A stretch of 51,749 nucleotides of DNA from an uncultured Salinisphaerales bacterium (GCA_913055805.1 CAJXLF010000016.1:1-51749), one strand, 5' to 3'; shown: positions 1 through 8,005, numbered from the stretch's first letter. Numbers and translations: made by a program. Notes: a model not told the origin generated them from the letters alone.

Positions 1-76
1 AGGAAGGGTTGCACGTGGGTCAAAATTCGATGCAAATATATGTCTCTAGTGGGTCAGTTTTCGGTGCAATTCAACA
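1..76. mobile_element. End of an IS21-family insertion sequence (partial)
   Basis: Two imperfect 23-bp repeats lie 34 bp apart at 15-37 and 49-71 (core GTGGGTCA, then TTCGRTGCAAT). The block ends at 76 in CAATTCAACA, a terminal CA. Read outward-in from the right this gives TGTTGAATTGCACC, which matches what I know of IS21-group ends; these carry several such internal repeats as transposase-binding sites. Only the element's tip is in the window, so neither istA nor istB is visible. The family call rests on the repeat pattern and remembered ends, not on a search. Confidence 0.6.
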
Positions 77-147
77 AAAGCTTGCTTTCGCTATTGGGTC
101 TCACCCTGCCGGGCCCACCATTTCGTTTTCTCTACTGGTCAGTAAAA

Positions 148-1191
148 CTATCCCGGCTCCGCTGCAGTACGCCAGGCCTGGGGTGAGCGGCCGGTCCATG
201 CCTTGAAGGCATGGGAAAAGGCCACGGCATCACTGAATCCCAGGGTGGCGGAAATCTGTTCCATGCTGAGGCTGCTTTCCGAAAGAAGCTGAGTAGCGCG
301 TTGCTGGCGGGCGTCTCGCAGTAGCTCGGAGAATGAAACACCCTCACTACTCAGCCGCCGTTGCAGGGTTCTGGGTGTGAGAAGCATGCTTTGCGCCAGT
401 TCGCCGAGATTCGGTACGACGCTGCTTCTGAGCAGGCGCTGGCGTACTGCCTCGCTGTAACGAAAAGGCTGGTCCATGCCTCTGGACATGCGTTCGCATT
501 GCGCCGAGTAGAAGGCGCAGATACTGGCATCGGCATGGGGCAGGGCCTGTTCGGCGGCCTGGCGGCTGACGCGCAGTTCAGTTCGCGCCGCCTCGAAGCT
601 GACCTTGCAGCCAAAGAAGGCTTCGTAGATTTCAGGTTTGGCGGCGCAGGCATGGCGAAAGCTGAGTGACTGAATCGGAAAACGGGATTCAGTGGCTTCT
701 TCGAACATGACCAGGGCGCAGGCCAGGTCGCGTTCCGCCAGGAAGCCTTCGATGGCTCCCAGTCGGGGTTGCGGCAGAAAACGGATGCTTATGCTGTCTG
801 CGCCCAGGTTCAGTTCGCCTTCAAACATGCCCCAGGCCAGTCTCGGGTAGCGAATGATGGTCTGCAGCATCTGTAGCGGGGATTCGCTGGCTTGCATGGC
901 CAGACCCAGAACCGAAAAGCCACGCAGACGGTATTCGCGGGCCATCTCCAGGCTCAGGGCCGGATCGGGGATGGCGCGCAGGACGGCGTTGAGAAAAACC
1001 AGCTCCTGATCAATGGAGATGGTGTAGGCGGGGTCCATGAGGCCGAAGCGGTCAATGCCGGCCTGTTCAAGCAGGCGGCTGGCGTCTATGCCGTGGCGCT
1101 CCAGGATGCTGATGACCGGCAGCTGGCCATAAGCCAGGCGGATGGGGGACCACAGGGAAATTCGCATTCCGTGTCGGTTATTCTCATCCAT
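148..1191 (-). CDS. AraC-family transcriptional regulator (arabinose-binding-like N-domain)
   Basis: This is a 347-residue DNA-binding regulator of the two-domain AraC type. The first ~220 residues fit the Arabinose_bd domain found in regulators of lipid, alkane and ketone catabolism. The last ~100 residues form the two helix-turn-helix motifs, with ELAQSMLLTPRTLQRRL as the first recognition region and IAATLGFSDAVAFSHAFKAW-like sequence (here ISATLGF...) as the second, and the usual G-SP-WR ending. It is divergent from the Baeyer-Villiger monooxygenase at 1333, separated by an AT-rich intergenic region of about 140 bp, so that gene is its likely target. The inducer is not visible from the sequence. 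Confidence 0.9.
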   Translation of the reverse strand: MDENNRHGMRISLWSPIRLAYGQLPVISILERHGIDASRLLEQAGIDRFGLMDPAYTISIDQELVFLNAVLRAIPDPALSLEMAREYRLRGFSVLGLAMQASESPLQMLQTIIRYPRLAWGMFEGELNLGADSISIRFLPQPRLGAIEGFLAERDLACALVMFEEATESRFPIQSLSFRHACAAKPEIYEAFFGCKVSFEAARTELRVSRQAAEQALPHADASICAFYSAQCERMSRGMDQPFRYSEAVRQRLLRSSVVPNLGELAQSMLLTPRTLQRRLSSEGVSFSELLRDARQQRATQLLSESSLSMEQISATLGFSDAVAFSHAFKAWTGRSPQAWRTAAEPG

Positions 1192-1332
1192 TTATCGTTT
1201 CTCTCAAGGAGAAATATAGATTTAATTATCATTATGTGTCGTAAAATATCAAGTATATGACTTCAAGCATCATTCTTCTGACGGCTCTGAGGCGAAATAA
1301 TGGCAACGTCGAGAAATGTCGAGGAGCAGACC

Positions 1333-2898
1333 ATGACAACGATCAGTAAAGAGCAAAGCCAGCCCTGGGCCCAGAGTGGCCGCCAGCCCCGCATAGCCAT
1401 CGTGGGCGCCGGCATGTCCGGCATCGCTGCGGTGGTGAAGCTGCGCAAGGCCGGTTATATGGACCTTACCGTGTTCGAGAAGGAAGGTCGTGTCGGTGGC
1501 ACCTGGCGTGAGAACCGTTATCCGGGCCTGTCCTGTGATATCCCCTCGTATTTCTACCAGTTTTCATTCGAGCCCAATCCGGACTGGACGCACCGCTTTT
1601 CCTATGGCCCGGAAATCCAGGCCTATATGCAGCGTACGGCGGACAAATATGGCGTGACACCGCTGGTGCGTTTCAACACGCCGGTAGATGAGCTGCGCTA
1701 TGAAGCGCCTGTGTGGCATCTGACCGCCGGCGGCAAGACCGAAGTTTTTGATGTGGTGGTGGCCGCTACCGGCGTACTGCACCATCCTTCGGTGCCGGAG
1801 ATTCCAGGGCTGGAAGATTTTGCCGGAGAGAAATTCCACACGGCCCGCTGGCAGGATGACCTGGATCTGAGTGGCAAGAAAGTCGGCATTATCGGCACCG
1901 GCTCCACCTCGGCGCAGATTGTTGGCGCCATCACCGAACAGGTGGAAAAACTCAGTCTGTTCCAGCGCACGGCCCAGTGGATGCACCCGCTGTGGCAGAA
2001 GGAATACGGCCCGGTCTGGAAGTTCCTGCTGCGTCATATTCCCGGCCTGAGCAAGCTGGCCTACTGGGGTGTGCTGCAGAGCATCGAGCAGAGTTTTGTA
2101 CGGGCAACACTGGGCAATAAGCTGGTGCTGGCCTATGTGGCCTGGGCCTGCCGTCGCAATCTGGAAAAGAACGTGGCCGATCCCGAACTGCGGGCCAAGC
2201 TCACCCCGGATTACAAGGCCGCCTGCAAACGCCTGATCTTCTGCTCCAGCTTCTATCCTGCGATTTCGCGGGACAACGCAGACCTGGTGACCGAAGGCAT
2301 TGAGCGTGTTGAGGCCAAGGGTATTCGCACCCGTGACGGCCAGCTGCATGAACTGGATGTGTTGGTGCTGGCCACGGGGTTCAAGGTGAGTAACTTCATT
2401 CTGCCGACCCGTGTTATCGGCGAGGGCGGTCAGGAGCTGGGTGGCCGTTGGGACGGGACGCCACGTGCGCACCGCGCCATGAGCATTCCCGGCTTTCCCA
2501 ATTTCTGGATGCTGGAAGGGCCTACCGGGCCTGTGGGCAATATCTCCCTGATCATGGTCAGTGAATATCAGGTGGATTACCTGATCAGCAGCCTGAACAA
2601 GATGAAACGTGACGGCCTGGCCGCCATGGCGCCCAAACAGTCGGCTTTCGAAACTTACAATCAGGCGATGGCGGAAGCCGTGCGGCACACCATCTGGTTC
2701 ACCGGCGGTTGCCAGAGCTGGTATCTGGACAAGGAAGGCGTGCCCAACATCTATCCCTGGACGCCTGCGCGTTATCGCCGGGAAATGCGTAACCCCGACT
2801 TCAATGAATATCGCCTGATGAAAGATGTGGCGGAGTTCGCCAGTGAGCCGGACGCCATCGCTGAGTCAATGGGTGCCGAACAGGCCGTGGCTGCCTGA
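1333..2898 (+). CDS. Flavin-containing (Baeyer-Villiger type) monooxygenase, copy 1
   Basis: FAD- and NADPH-dependent monooxygenase of the CzcO/type I Baeyer-Villiger group, expected to insert oxygen next to a ketone. Visible motifs from this start are the FAD Rossmann GAGMSG at residues 25-30, the Baeyer-Villiger fingerprint FAGEKFHTARW at 163-173, and the second Rossmann motif GIIGTGSTSA at 185-194. The length of 521 residues is normal. I chose ATG 1333 because GAGGAG at 1321-1326 sits 6 bp upstream and the paralogue at 18486-20045 starts at the same alignment point; an in-frame ATG at 1300 (532 residues) is the alternative. An AraC gene diverges upstream and a strong terminator follows. 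The substrate is unknown; cyclic or steroid-like ketones are inferred from the neighbours. Confidence 0.9.
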   Translation: MTTISKEQSQPWAQSGRQPRIAIVGAGMSGIAAVVKLRKAGYMDLTVFEKEGRVGGTWRENRYPGLSCDIPSYFYQFSFEPNPDWTHRFSYGPEIQAYMQRTADKYGVTPLVRFNTPVDELRYEAPVWHLTAGGKTEVFDVVVAATGVLHHPSVPEIPGLEDFAGEKFHTARWQDDLDLSGKKVGIIGTGSTSAQIVGAITEQVEKLSLFQRTAQWMHPLWQKEYGPVWKFLLRHIPGLSKLAYWGVLQSIEQSFVRATLGNKLVLAYVAWACRRNLEKNVADPELRAKLTPDYKAACKRLIFCSSFYPAISRDNADLVTEGIERVEAKGIRTRDGQLHELDVLVLATGFKVSNFILPTRVIGEGGQELGGRWDGTPRAHRAMSIPGFPNFWMLEGPTGPVGNISLIMVSEYQVDYLISSLNKMKRDGLAAMAPKQSAFETYNQAMAEAVRHTIWFTGGCQSWYLDKEGVPNIYPWTPARYRREMRNPDFNEYRLMKDVAEFASEPDAIAESMGAEQAVAA

Positions 2899-2919
2899 TT
2901 CACTTCGCCAAATTTAATG

Positions 2920-2949
2920 GGGGCGCCTGACTGCAGGCGCCCCTTTTTT
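2920..2949 (+). terminator. Intrinsic terminator after the first monooxygenase
   Basis: A perfect 10-bp GC-rich stem (GGGGCGCCTG / CAGGCGCCCC) with a 4-nt loop is followed by six T. It sits 21 bp after the monooxygenase stop and just before the convergent SDR stop at 2969. It should end plus-strand transcription; the T-tract on the other side is too weak to be sure that it also works for the minus strand. Confidence 0.9.
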
Positions 2950-2968
2950 GTGCCGGGAAGCAGCAGTC

Positions 2969-3706
2969 CTACCAGTTTTCCTTGCAGGGCCGCAGATCCA
3001 TTTCATGGGTCCATGTGGTGCGGTGTTGCTGGTGCAGCTGCCAGTAATTGTCGGCAATCGCTTCCGGTGACAGGCTGCCGTCCTCGCCGAGCTGATCAAG
3101 CAGGCCGGGAATGAACCGGCGAATACGGTCGCCATTGACCACGCCGTCCACAATCACATGCGCCACATGGATGCCCTTGGGACCAAACTCGCGGGCCAGC
3201 GCCTGGGCATAGATGCGCAGGCCGGCTTTGCCGGCAGCAAAGGCAGCGAAACCGTTGCCGCCACGCATGGAGGCCGTGGCGCCGGTAAAAAACAGGCTGC
3301 CGCCCTGCGGCAACATATGCGGTATGGCCTGTTTGGCCACATGGAAGCCGGACAGACAGTTGGTGCGCCAGGCGGCTTCCATCAGGTCCGGGGTGAGGTC
3401 CATGAAACCGGCTCGGACATTGGTGCCGACATTGTGCAGTACGAATCGGGCCGTTCGTCCATCACTGCTGACTTTCGCGAATACAGCGGCCACTTCCTGT
3501 TGCTGTGTGCAGTCTGCCGCGACGGCGGTCGCTTGGCCGCCATCAGCCTGTATCTGATCAGTCACCGCTTGAAGCTTGTCGGCATGGCACCCCACCACAT
3601 AGGCATGCATGCCTTCTGCGGATAGCTTCCGGGCCACGGCTGCGCCAATACCTTCGGGGGCGCCCACGCCGAAAATGACGGCAGCAGTAGTTGGATGAGT
3701 CGTCAT
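2969..3706 (-). CDS. Short-chain dehydrogenase/reductase family protein, Tyr-less (copy A)
   Basis: A 245-residue Rossmann-fold SDR. The nucleotide-binding loop is GVGAPEGIG near the N-terminus, a variant of TGxxxGxG. In the active-site region FTGATAS is followed by FAAGK, where the classical catalytic YxxxK tyrosine is Phe. ATG 3706 was chosen because AAGGAG at 3713-3718 precedes it; the longer open frame upstream runs into the neighbouring gene. It is the last gene of a minus-strand set, 10 bp after its paralogue at 3717-4472. Redox activity on an alcohol or ketone is the family default, but the missing Tyr makes this uncertain. Confidence 0.85.
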   Translation of the reverse strand: MTTHPTTAAVIFGVGAPEGIGAAVARKLSAEGMHAYVVGCHADKLQAVTDQIQADGGQATAVAADCTQQQEVAAVFAKVSSDGRTARFVLHNVGTNVRAGFMDLTPDLMEAAWRTNCLSGFHVAKQAIPHMLPQGGSLFFTGATASMRGGNGFAAFAAGKAGLRIYAQALAREFGPKGIHVAHVIVDGVVNGDRIRRFIPGLLDQLGEDGSLSPEAIADNYWQLHQQHRTTWTHEMDLRPCKENW

Positions 3707-3716
3707 GTCAGGCTCC

Positions 3717-4472
3717 TTAAAAGACTTCCTTGAACGGCCGCAGGTCGAGTTCCTGGGTCCAGGCGCTTCTGGGCTGTGCATGGATGGCCCAGTAATTACG
3801 GGCGATCTGGTCGGGCAGTAGTCCGCCGTCCTTGCCCTTCTTGCGCAGGACCAGCCAGCCCAGACCACGCATGAATTTGCGCACCACCTCGCCTTCAATG
3901 GTGCCGTCAATAATGACGTGGGCAACATGAATGCCCTGTGGCCCGAATTCCCTGGCCATGGACTGCGCCATGGCGCGCAGGCCGGCCTTGGCGGAGGCAA
4001 AGGCGCCAAACAGGGGGCGACCACGCACCGAGGCGGTGGCGCCGGTATAGATGATGCTGCCGCGGCCCTGCGGCAGCATGATTTTCAGGGCTGCCTGCCC
4101 GGTGAGAAAGCCACCCAGCACGCAGCGTCGCCAGTGCCCTTCCACAAACACCTCGCTGGTATTCAGAAAGCGCGAAGGGTAGTTGCCGCCGGTGTTATAG
4201 ACCACCAGTTCCAGAGGCAGGCCCGAGGCTGCCACTTTTTCGAAGAGCGCCTTGACCGCCTGTTCATCGGTGCTGTCGGTTGCTATTGCAGTTGCCTCGC
4301 CACCGTTCTGATGGATTTCCTCGACTATGCGGTTGATCCTGGCCGCTGTGCGTCCGGCTACAAAGACATGCAGCCCCTTGCTGGCGGCCAGCACCGACAT
4401 GGCGCCGCCGATACCCTCGCGTGCACCGACGCCGACGATCACGGCGCAGCTCTTTGCGGTATCTCCCGTCAT
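3717..4472 (-). CDS. Short-chain dehydrogenase/reductase family protein, Tyr-less (copy B)
   Basis: A 251-residue SDR, paralogous to the next gene downstream: both share the GVGAxEGIG loop, TGATAS and the AREFGPxGIHVAHVI stretch. The position of the catalytic Tyr is again Phe (FASAK). A strong AGGAGGAG just upstream of ATG 4472 fixes the start; an upstream in-frame ATG at 4490 is less likely. Its stop overlaps the ribosome-binding site of copy A, so the two are translationally linked. The old yellow enzyme gene lies 26 bp upstream, making a three-gene operon transcribed from about 5770 leftward. Confidence 0.87.
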   Translation of the reverse strand: MTGDTAKSCAVIVGVGAREGIGGAMSVLAASKGLHVFVAGRTAARINRIVEEIHQNGGEATAIATDSTDEQAVKALFEKVAASGLPLELVVYNTGGNYPSRFLNTSEVFVEGHWRRCVLGGFLTGQAALKIMLPQGRGSIIYTGATASVRGRPLFGAFASAKAGLRAMAQSMAREFGPQGIHVAHVIIDGTIEGEVVRKFMRGLGWLVLRKKGKDGGLLPDQIARNYWAIHAQPRSAWTQELDLRPFKEVF

Positions 4473-4498
4473 GTCTCCTCCTCCTTGCATTGCAGATT

Positions 4499-5761
4499 TC
4501 AGGCCGCGTCTGTCGCTGCCGTATTGCCGGTGCCTGCGTTTATCTGCCGCGAGAGCCAGCGACGGTAGCGCCAGGCGTGGTATTGACCTATGACGATGTC
4601 ATGCAACAGGTTGCTGACTGTGCCGATATTCAGGTCAGGTTGCATGTTGCCGGCCATGCGGTGAATCTGGCGGCGCGCCCAGCCCAGTTGCGACATCGAA
4701 TCCATGGCCGGATTCTTTAGTTTCTTCACCGGCCAGGCAACACGCAAATCTTCGCCGGCAACCATGCGATTGGCCAGATCCGGCATGACCGTGAAGGGTT
4801 TGGCCATACCCGCGATGTCCAGCGCGCCGGAGGCGAGTGCGGCCTCGATACCTTTTGAAGTGTGGAAGCCGCCGGTCACCATGATGGGCATTTTCGCGAC
4901 CATGCGAGCCTTGTCGGCAAAATCCAGGAAATAGGCCTCGCGGGCAGATGGCTTGCCATCCTTGCCGTTTACCATGGCGGGAGCTTCATAGGTGCCACCG
5001 GAAAGTTCCAGCAGGTCCAGTCCCATCTCATTGAGCTGCTCAATGACCCACAGGGCATCGTCTTCACCGAAGCCGCCTTTCATGAAGTCGGCGCTGTTCA
5101 GTTTGATGGCCAGAATCCTGTCGGCAGGCAACACTTCACGTACACCACGCATGATTTCAAACAGGAACTGCGCCCGCTTTTCCAGGCTGCCGCCCCATTG
5201 GTCTTCTCGTCGGTTGGTCAGCGGCGAGAGGAACTGGCTGATCAGGTAGCCATGCGCGCCATGCAGTTGCACGCCGTCAAAACCGGCTTTTACTGCCAGC
5301 CGGGCGGTCTCGATATAACGTCCGATCTGTTCCTCGACTTCTGCGCCGGTTAATGCGCGAGGGGTGTTAAACAGGCCGCGGCCACCGGGCACTTCCATGC
5401 CGACCGCCGAAGGGGCGATCGGCTGCCTGGAAATGAACTTGGGGATCTGCCGCCCGGGGTTGCTGATCTGCATGATCAACTTGCTGCCGCCTGATTTGCC
5501 GGCGGCCGCCCAGTCACGGAAACGGTCCAGATAGCTGTCATCTTCGAGAATGACGGCGCGGGAATCGGTCAGGGAGCGCTTGTCGATCATCACGTTGCCG
5601 GTGATCAACAGTCCGGCTCCGCCCTGTGACCAGGTGCGGTAGAGGTTGTCCAGCCCCCGGCCGGGTACGCCCAGATTGCCGAGGTCCTCTTCCATGGCCG
5701 ATTTTGCCAGGCGGTTCTTGAGAACAACGCCATTGGGCAGGGTGAGCGGTTGCGCGAGCAT
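4499..5761 (-). CDS. NADH:flavin oxidoreductase, old yellow enzyme family
   Basis: An FMN-dependent ene-reductase of about 420 residues with the TIM-barrel signature of the family: VQLHGAHGYLISQFLSP (the H-x-x-H pair that binds the activated carbonyl), followed by TNRREDQWGGS. The family reduces activated C=C bonds, for example enones. Either ATG 5767 or ATG 5761 could start it; CTGGAG at 5770-5775 gives better spacing for 5761. It is first in an operon with two SDRs and diverges from the TetR gene at 5905, across a promoter region carrying two TetR-like operators, so repression by that protein is likely. Confidence 0.9.
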   Translation of the reverse strand: MLAQPLTLPNGVVLKNRLAKSAMEEDLGNLGVPGRGLDNLYRTWSQGGAGLLITGNVMIDKRSLTDSRAVILEDDSYLDRFRDWAAAGKSGGSKLIMQISNPGRQIPKFISRQPIAPSAVGMEVPGGRGLFNTPRALTGAEVEEQIGRYIETARLAVKAGFDGVQLHGAHGYLISQFLSPLTNRREDQWGGSLEKRAQFLFEIMRGVREVLPADRILAIKLNSADFMKGGFGEDDALWVIEQLNEMGLDLLELSGGTYEAPAMVNGKDGKPSAREAYFLDFADKARMVAKMPIMVTGGFHTSKGIEAALASGALDIAGMAKPFTVMPDLANRMVAGEDLRVAWPVKKLKNPAMDSMSQLGWARRQIHRMAGNMQPDLNIGTVSNLLHDIVIGQYHAWRYRRWLSRQINAGTGNTAATDAA

Positions 5762-5785
5762 GAGCATGACTCCAGATAAGTTAAA

Positions 5786-5848
5786 TACCGACTGGTCGGA
5801 ATTATATGCAGTATATTGCCGTTGTCAATAGATTCCGACCGGATGGTA
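5786..5848. promoter_or_regulatory. Paired TetR-type operators in the OYE/tetR divergent promoter
   Basis: Site 1 at 5786-5802 reads TACCGACTGGTCGGAAT. Site 2 at 5832-5848, read on the other strand, is TACCATCCGGTCGGAAT. The two match in 13 of 17 positions as an inverted pair, and site 1 is itself a near-palindrome (CCGAC-TG-GTCGG). Spacing and placement fit a TetR dimer bound at both promoters. A related palindrome lies upstream of the second monooxygenase at 20132-20148. Confidence 0.65.
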
Positions 5849-5904
5849 TTTATTTATCTTTGCAGTAGAATAGGCGTCGTTGAATAAGCAGGAGTGTTCC
5901 GATC

Positions 5905-6528
5905 ATGTCAGAGGCCCAAGCACGCAAACCCCGGCGCGGCGGCTGGACCAAGCAGCCGGAAGAAGTGCGTCGTGCGGCGATTCTGGATGCCGCGCGACGC
6001 TGTTTCTGCCAGAAGGGCTATGCCAATACTTCGATGCAGGACATCGCTTCAGCAGCTGAACTGACCAAGGGCGGTGTTTACTTCCACTTTGAGTCCAAGG
6101 AAGTGATTCTGGAAACGCTGCTCAAGGACTTCACCGATGTGGCGCGCTTCGGTCTGAATGATCCGGATGTGCTGGTGCTTGATCCTCCCGCCAGACTGCG
6201 CGAACAGATCGGACGGCTGATTGCCGGCATGCAGTCGGAAGGCGTGGCGACGATAGGCTCGCTGACCGAAGCGGTGACGCGTTACGGGGTCGGCATCGAG
6301 GAATTGAAAAAGTTTTTCGTGGATGTGGTTACGGCCCTGACCACAACCCTGGTCGAAGGACAGAAGCAGGGTGTATTCCGCCAGGCGGAACCGCAGTTGC
6401 TGGCCGAAGTGGTGCTGGCCGCCGTCGATGGACTGGCGCTGCATCAGGAACTGGACCATGCGGGTATCAATATGTGCTCGGGCAACCAGCGTGTACTTGA
6501 TCTGATCGCTGCCTGTGTTGCCACTTGA
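5905..6528 (+). CDS. TetR/AcrR-family transcriptional regulator
   Basis: A 207-residue one-component repressor. The N-terminal helix-turn-helix spans roughly residues 23-70: AILDAARRCF, then TSMQDIASAAELTKGGVYFHF, a textbook TetR pattern. The C-terminal ~130 residues are the variable ligand-binding and dimer domain and give no clue to the ligand. AGGAG at 5889-5893 lies 11 bp before the ATG. It is divergent from the old yellow enzyme operon and the intervening DNA contains matching palindromes, so autoregulation and repression of that operon are likely. A modA gene follows 12 bp downstream. Confidence 0.93.
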   Translation: MSEAQARKPRRGGWTKQPEEVRRAAILDAARRCFCQKGYANTSMQDIASAAELTKGGVYFHFESKEVILETLLKDFTDVARFGLNDPDVLVLDPPARLREQIGRLIAGMQSEGVATIGSLTEAVTRYGVGIEELKKFFVDVVTALTTTLVEGQKQGVFRQAEPQLLAEVVLAAVDGLALHQELDHAGINMCSGNQRVLDLIAACVAT

Positions 6529-6540
6529 GGTAGGCAGCCA

Positions 6541-7320
6541 GTGTTTGACATGCGCGCACTGACCGGCAGCCTGTGCCTGATGCTTGGCCTGGCATGTCCG
6601 TCTTTACATGCCGCTGAGACACTGGTGGCGGTGGCTTCGAATTTCACCGGCGCCATGCAGGAGATAGCGGCTGCATTCACCGGCGCCACCGGGCACCGTG
6701 CGCGCCTGTCCTTTGGTTCGTCGGGCAAGTTCTACGCACAAATCAGGAACGGCGCGCCATTCGAAATCTTTTTTTCCGCCGATCAGGTAAAACCCGCCGC
6801 TCTCGAAAGAGAAGGCCTGACCGTGACAGGCAGCCGCTTTACTTATGCAGTAGGTTCGCTGGTGTTGTGGTCGGCCGATCCGCACACGGTGGACGCAGAC
6901 GGGGAGGTGCTCAGGAATAATGCCTTTCAGCGCTTATCCATTGCGAATCCCAGGCTGGCGCCTTATGGCGCGGCTGCCATGCAGGTTCTGCAGTATCTGG
7001 GCCAGGAGCAGGCCACCCGCCACAAACGGGTGCAGGGTGAAAACATTGCCCAGGCCTATCAATTTGTACTGAGTGGCAATGCCGAGTTGGGGTTTGTGGC
7101 GCAGTCGCAAATCATGCGTGATGGAGAAATAATCAGAGGTTCCGCATGGCGGGTGCCACAGGAACTCCACACAGCCATCCGGCAGGACGTGGTTCTGCTC
7201 AAGCAGGGAAAAGACAGTGAGGCAGCCCTTGCGTTGCTGCAATTCATGCGGACCCCGGCGGTGCATGCCATCCTTCAGCGCTTTGGTTATCGGTCGCCAG
7301 AATCAGCGCAATCGTCATGA
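6541..7320 (+). CDS. modA: Molybdate ABC transporter substrate-binding protein (ModA-like), orphan
   Basis: A 259-residue periplasmic binding protein. A signal peptide of about 24 residues ends near SLHA/AE. The mature part has the ModA hallmarks: VAVASNFTGAMQEIAAAF, SFGSSGKFYAQIRNGAPFEIFFSAD and a late NAELGFVAQSQI segment. The start is a GTG at 6541, with GAGG at 6527-6530 ten bases upstream; ATG 6550 is the alternative. It follows tetR by 12 bp, so it may be co-transcribed with it. No modB or modC permease or ATPase is in the window, so either they are elsewhere or this protein serves another role. Confidence 0.85.
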   Translation: MFDMRALTGSLCLMLGLACPSLHAAETLVAVASNFTGAMQEIAAAFTGATGHRARLSFGSSGKFYAQIRNGAPFEIFFSADQVKPAALEREGLTVTGSRFTYAVGSLVLWSADPHTVDADGEVLRNNAFQRLSIANPRLAPYGAAAMQVLQYLGQEQATRHKRVQGENIAQAYQFVLSGNAELGFVAQSQIMRDGEIIRGSAWRVPQELHTAIRQDVVLLKQGKDSEAALALLQFMRTPAVHAILQRFGYRSPESAQSS

Positions 7321-7380
7321 AAATGCAGCAAAAATGTCGATAATTCAGTTTTAGGTTCATAGACAACCGCTTGTCAGGCA

Positions 7381-7409
7381 TTGACGACCGGCTGTCCTTT
7401 TCCTAGTAA
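7381..7409 (+). promoter_or_regulatory. Possible sigma-70 promoter
   Basis: TTGACG at 7381-7386, a 17-bp spacer and TAGTAA at 7404-7409 lie about 58 bp before the ATG at 7467. The -35 is near consensus and the -10 moderate. It would drive the Xre/ParS-like gene. Confidence 0.4.
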
Positions 7410-7466
7410 TATGTACTGACTTCCATGGCATAAAGGGTCTGAATCGACCCCTCAGCAGGAGGATAT

Positions 7467-7889
7467 ATGGGAGAGCCGTCGCGCGACTACTCTCATGATG
7501 ACCGTCTGGCACTCGGCCAGGCGACCCTGAGTCTGCTTGCGGACTGGGGACTTAACAGCCAGCAGCAGGCCGCCATGCTGGGTCTGGACGACAAAAGCGT
7601 TTCCATCGACATGATCAGCGGCGGTGAAGCATTGCCGCAGGATGACGATGTGCTGGACCGCGCCAGCCGCTTTCTCAATCTCAGTATCGCGCTCAATGCA
7701 CTCTACAATTACGAAACCAGCATGCTGCAGCACTGGATGGTGCAACGTAACGAGGATCTGGGTGGCCAGACACCCTTTGAATTCATACGCGAATATGGTG
7801 TGACCGGCCTGGCCTGGCTGGAAGACTTCATCAGCCAGCAGCTGGCGAGCAGGAACCGCCATGAAGTTACGCTGGACATGCCTGCCTAG
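7467..7889 (+). CDS. Xre/MbcA/ParS toxin-binding-domain-like protein (no toxin partner)
   Basis: A 140-residue acidic soluble protein. The C-terminal half resembles the DUF2384/MbcA/ParS antitoxin domain, in which a conserved Trp and Asn precede LGG-x-TP: here W90, N95 and LGGQTPFEF at residues 98-106. The N-terminal half would be the degenerate helix-turn-helix. AGGAGG at 7457-7462 is 4 bp from the ATG. Such antitoxins normally pair with a RES-domain toxin, and none is next to it: the preceding gene is modA and the following gene is on the opposite strand. It may therefore be a regulator rather than an antitoxin. The family call is moderately sure. Confidence 0.6.
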   Translation: MGEPSRDYSHDDRLALGQATLSLLADWGLNSQQQAAMLGLDDKSVSIDMISGGEALPQDDDVLDRASRFLNLSIALNALYNYETSMLQHWMVQRNEDLGGQTPFEFIREYGVTGLAWLEDFISQQLASRNRHEVTLDMPA

Positions 7890-7897
7890 GGCTGCCC

Positions 7898-8005
7898 GTG
7901 GGATTTCGTGACGGCCGACTCTCCCGCCGCCAGGCGGTGATTTTCTATCTGGCTTTGGGTGCTGCGGTCATTCTCGTGGGCCTGTTGCTCATTCCCAATC
8001 TCTAA
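7898..8005 (+). CDS. Possible 35-residue single-pass membrane peptide
   Basis: A GTG-initiated reading frame directly after the ParS-like gene encodes 35 residues: a basic N-terminus (RDGRLSRRQ) followed by one hydrophobic segment (about residues 13-32) and a short PNL tail. That layout is typical of small bacterial membrane proteins. The ribosome-binding site is poor (TAGGG), and the last 4 bp overlap the end of the convergent phosphorylase gene. It could be chance; the clean positive-inside plus transmembrane pattern is the only evidence. Confidence 0.3.
   Translation: MGFRDGRLSRRQAVIFYLALGAAVILVGLLLIPNL

Noticed and set aside
1564-2688. Long open frame (374 residues) opposite the first monooxygenase
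   Set aside because: His/Gln-rich translation without domains, fully antisense to a gene with clear motifs; a codon-bias shadow.
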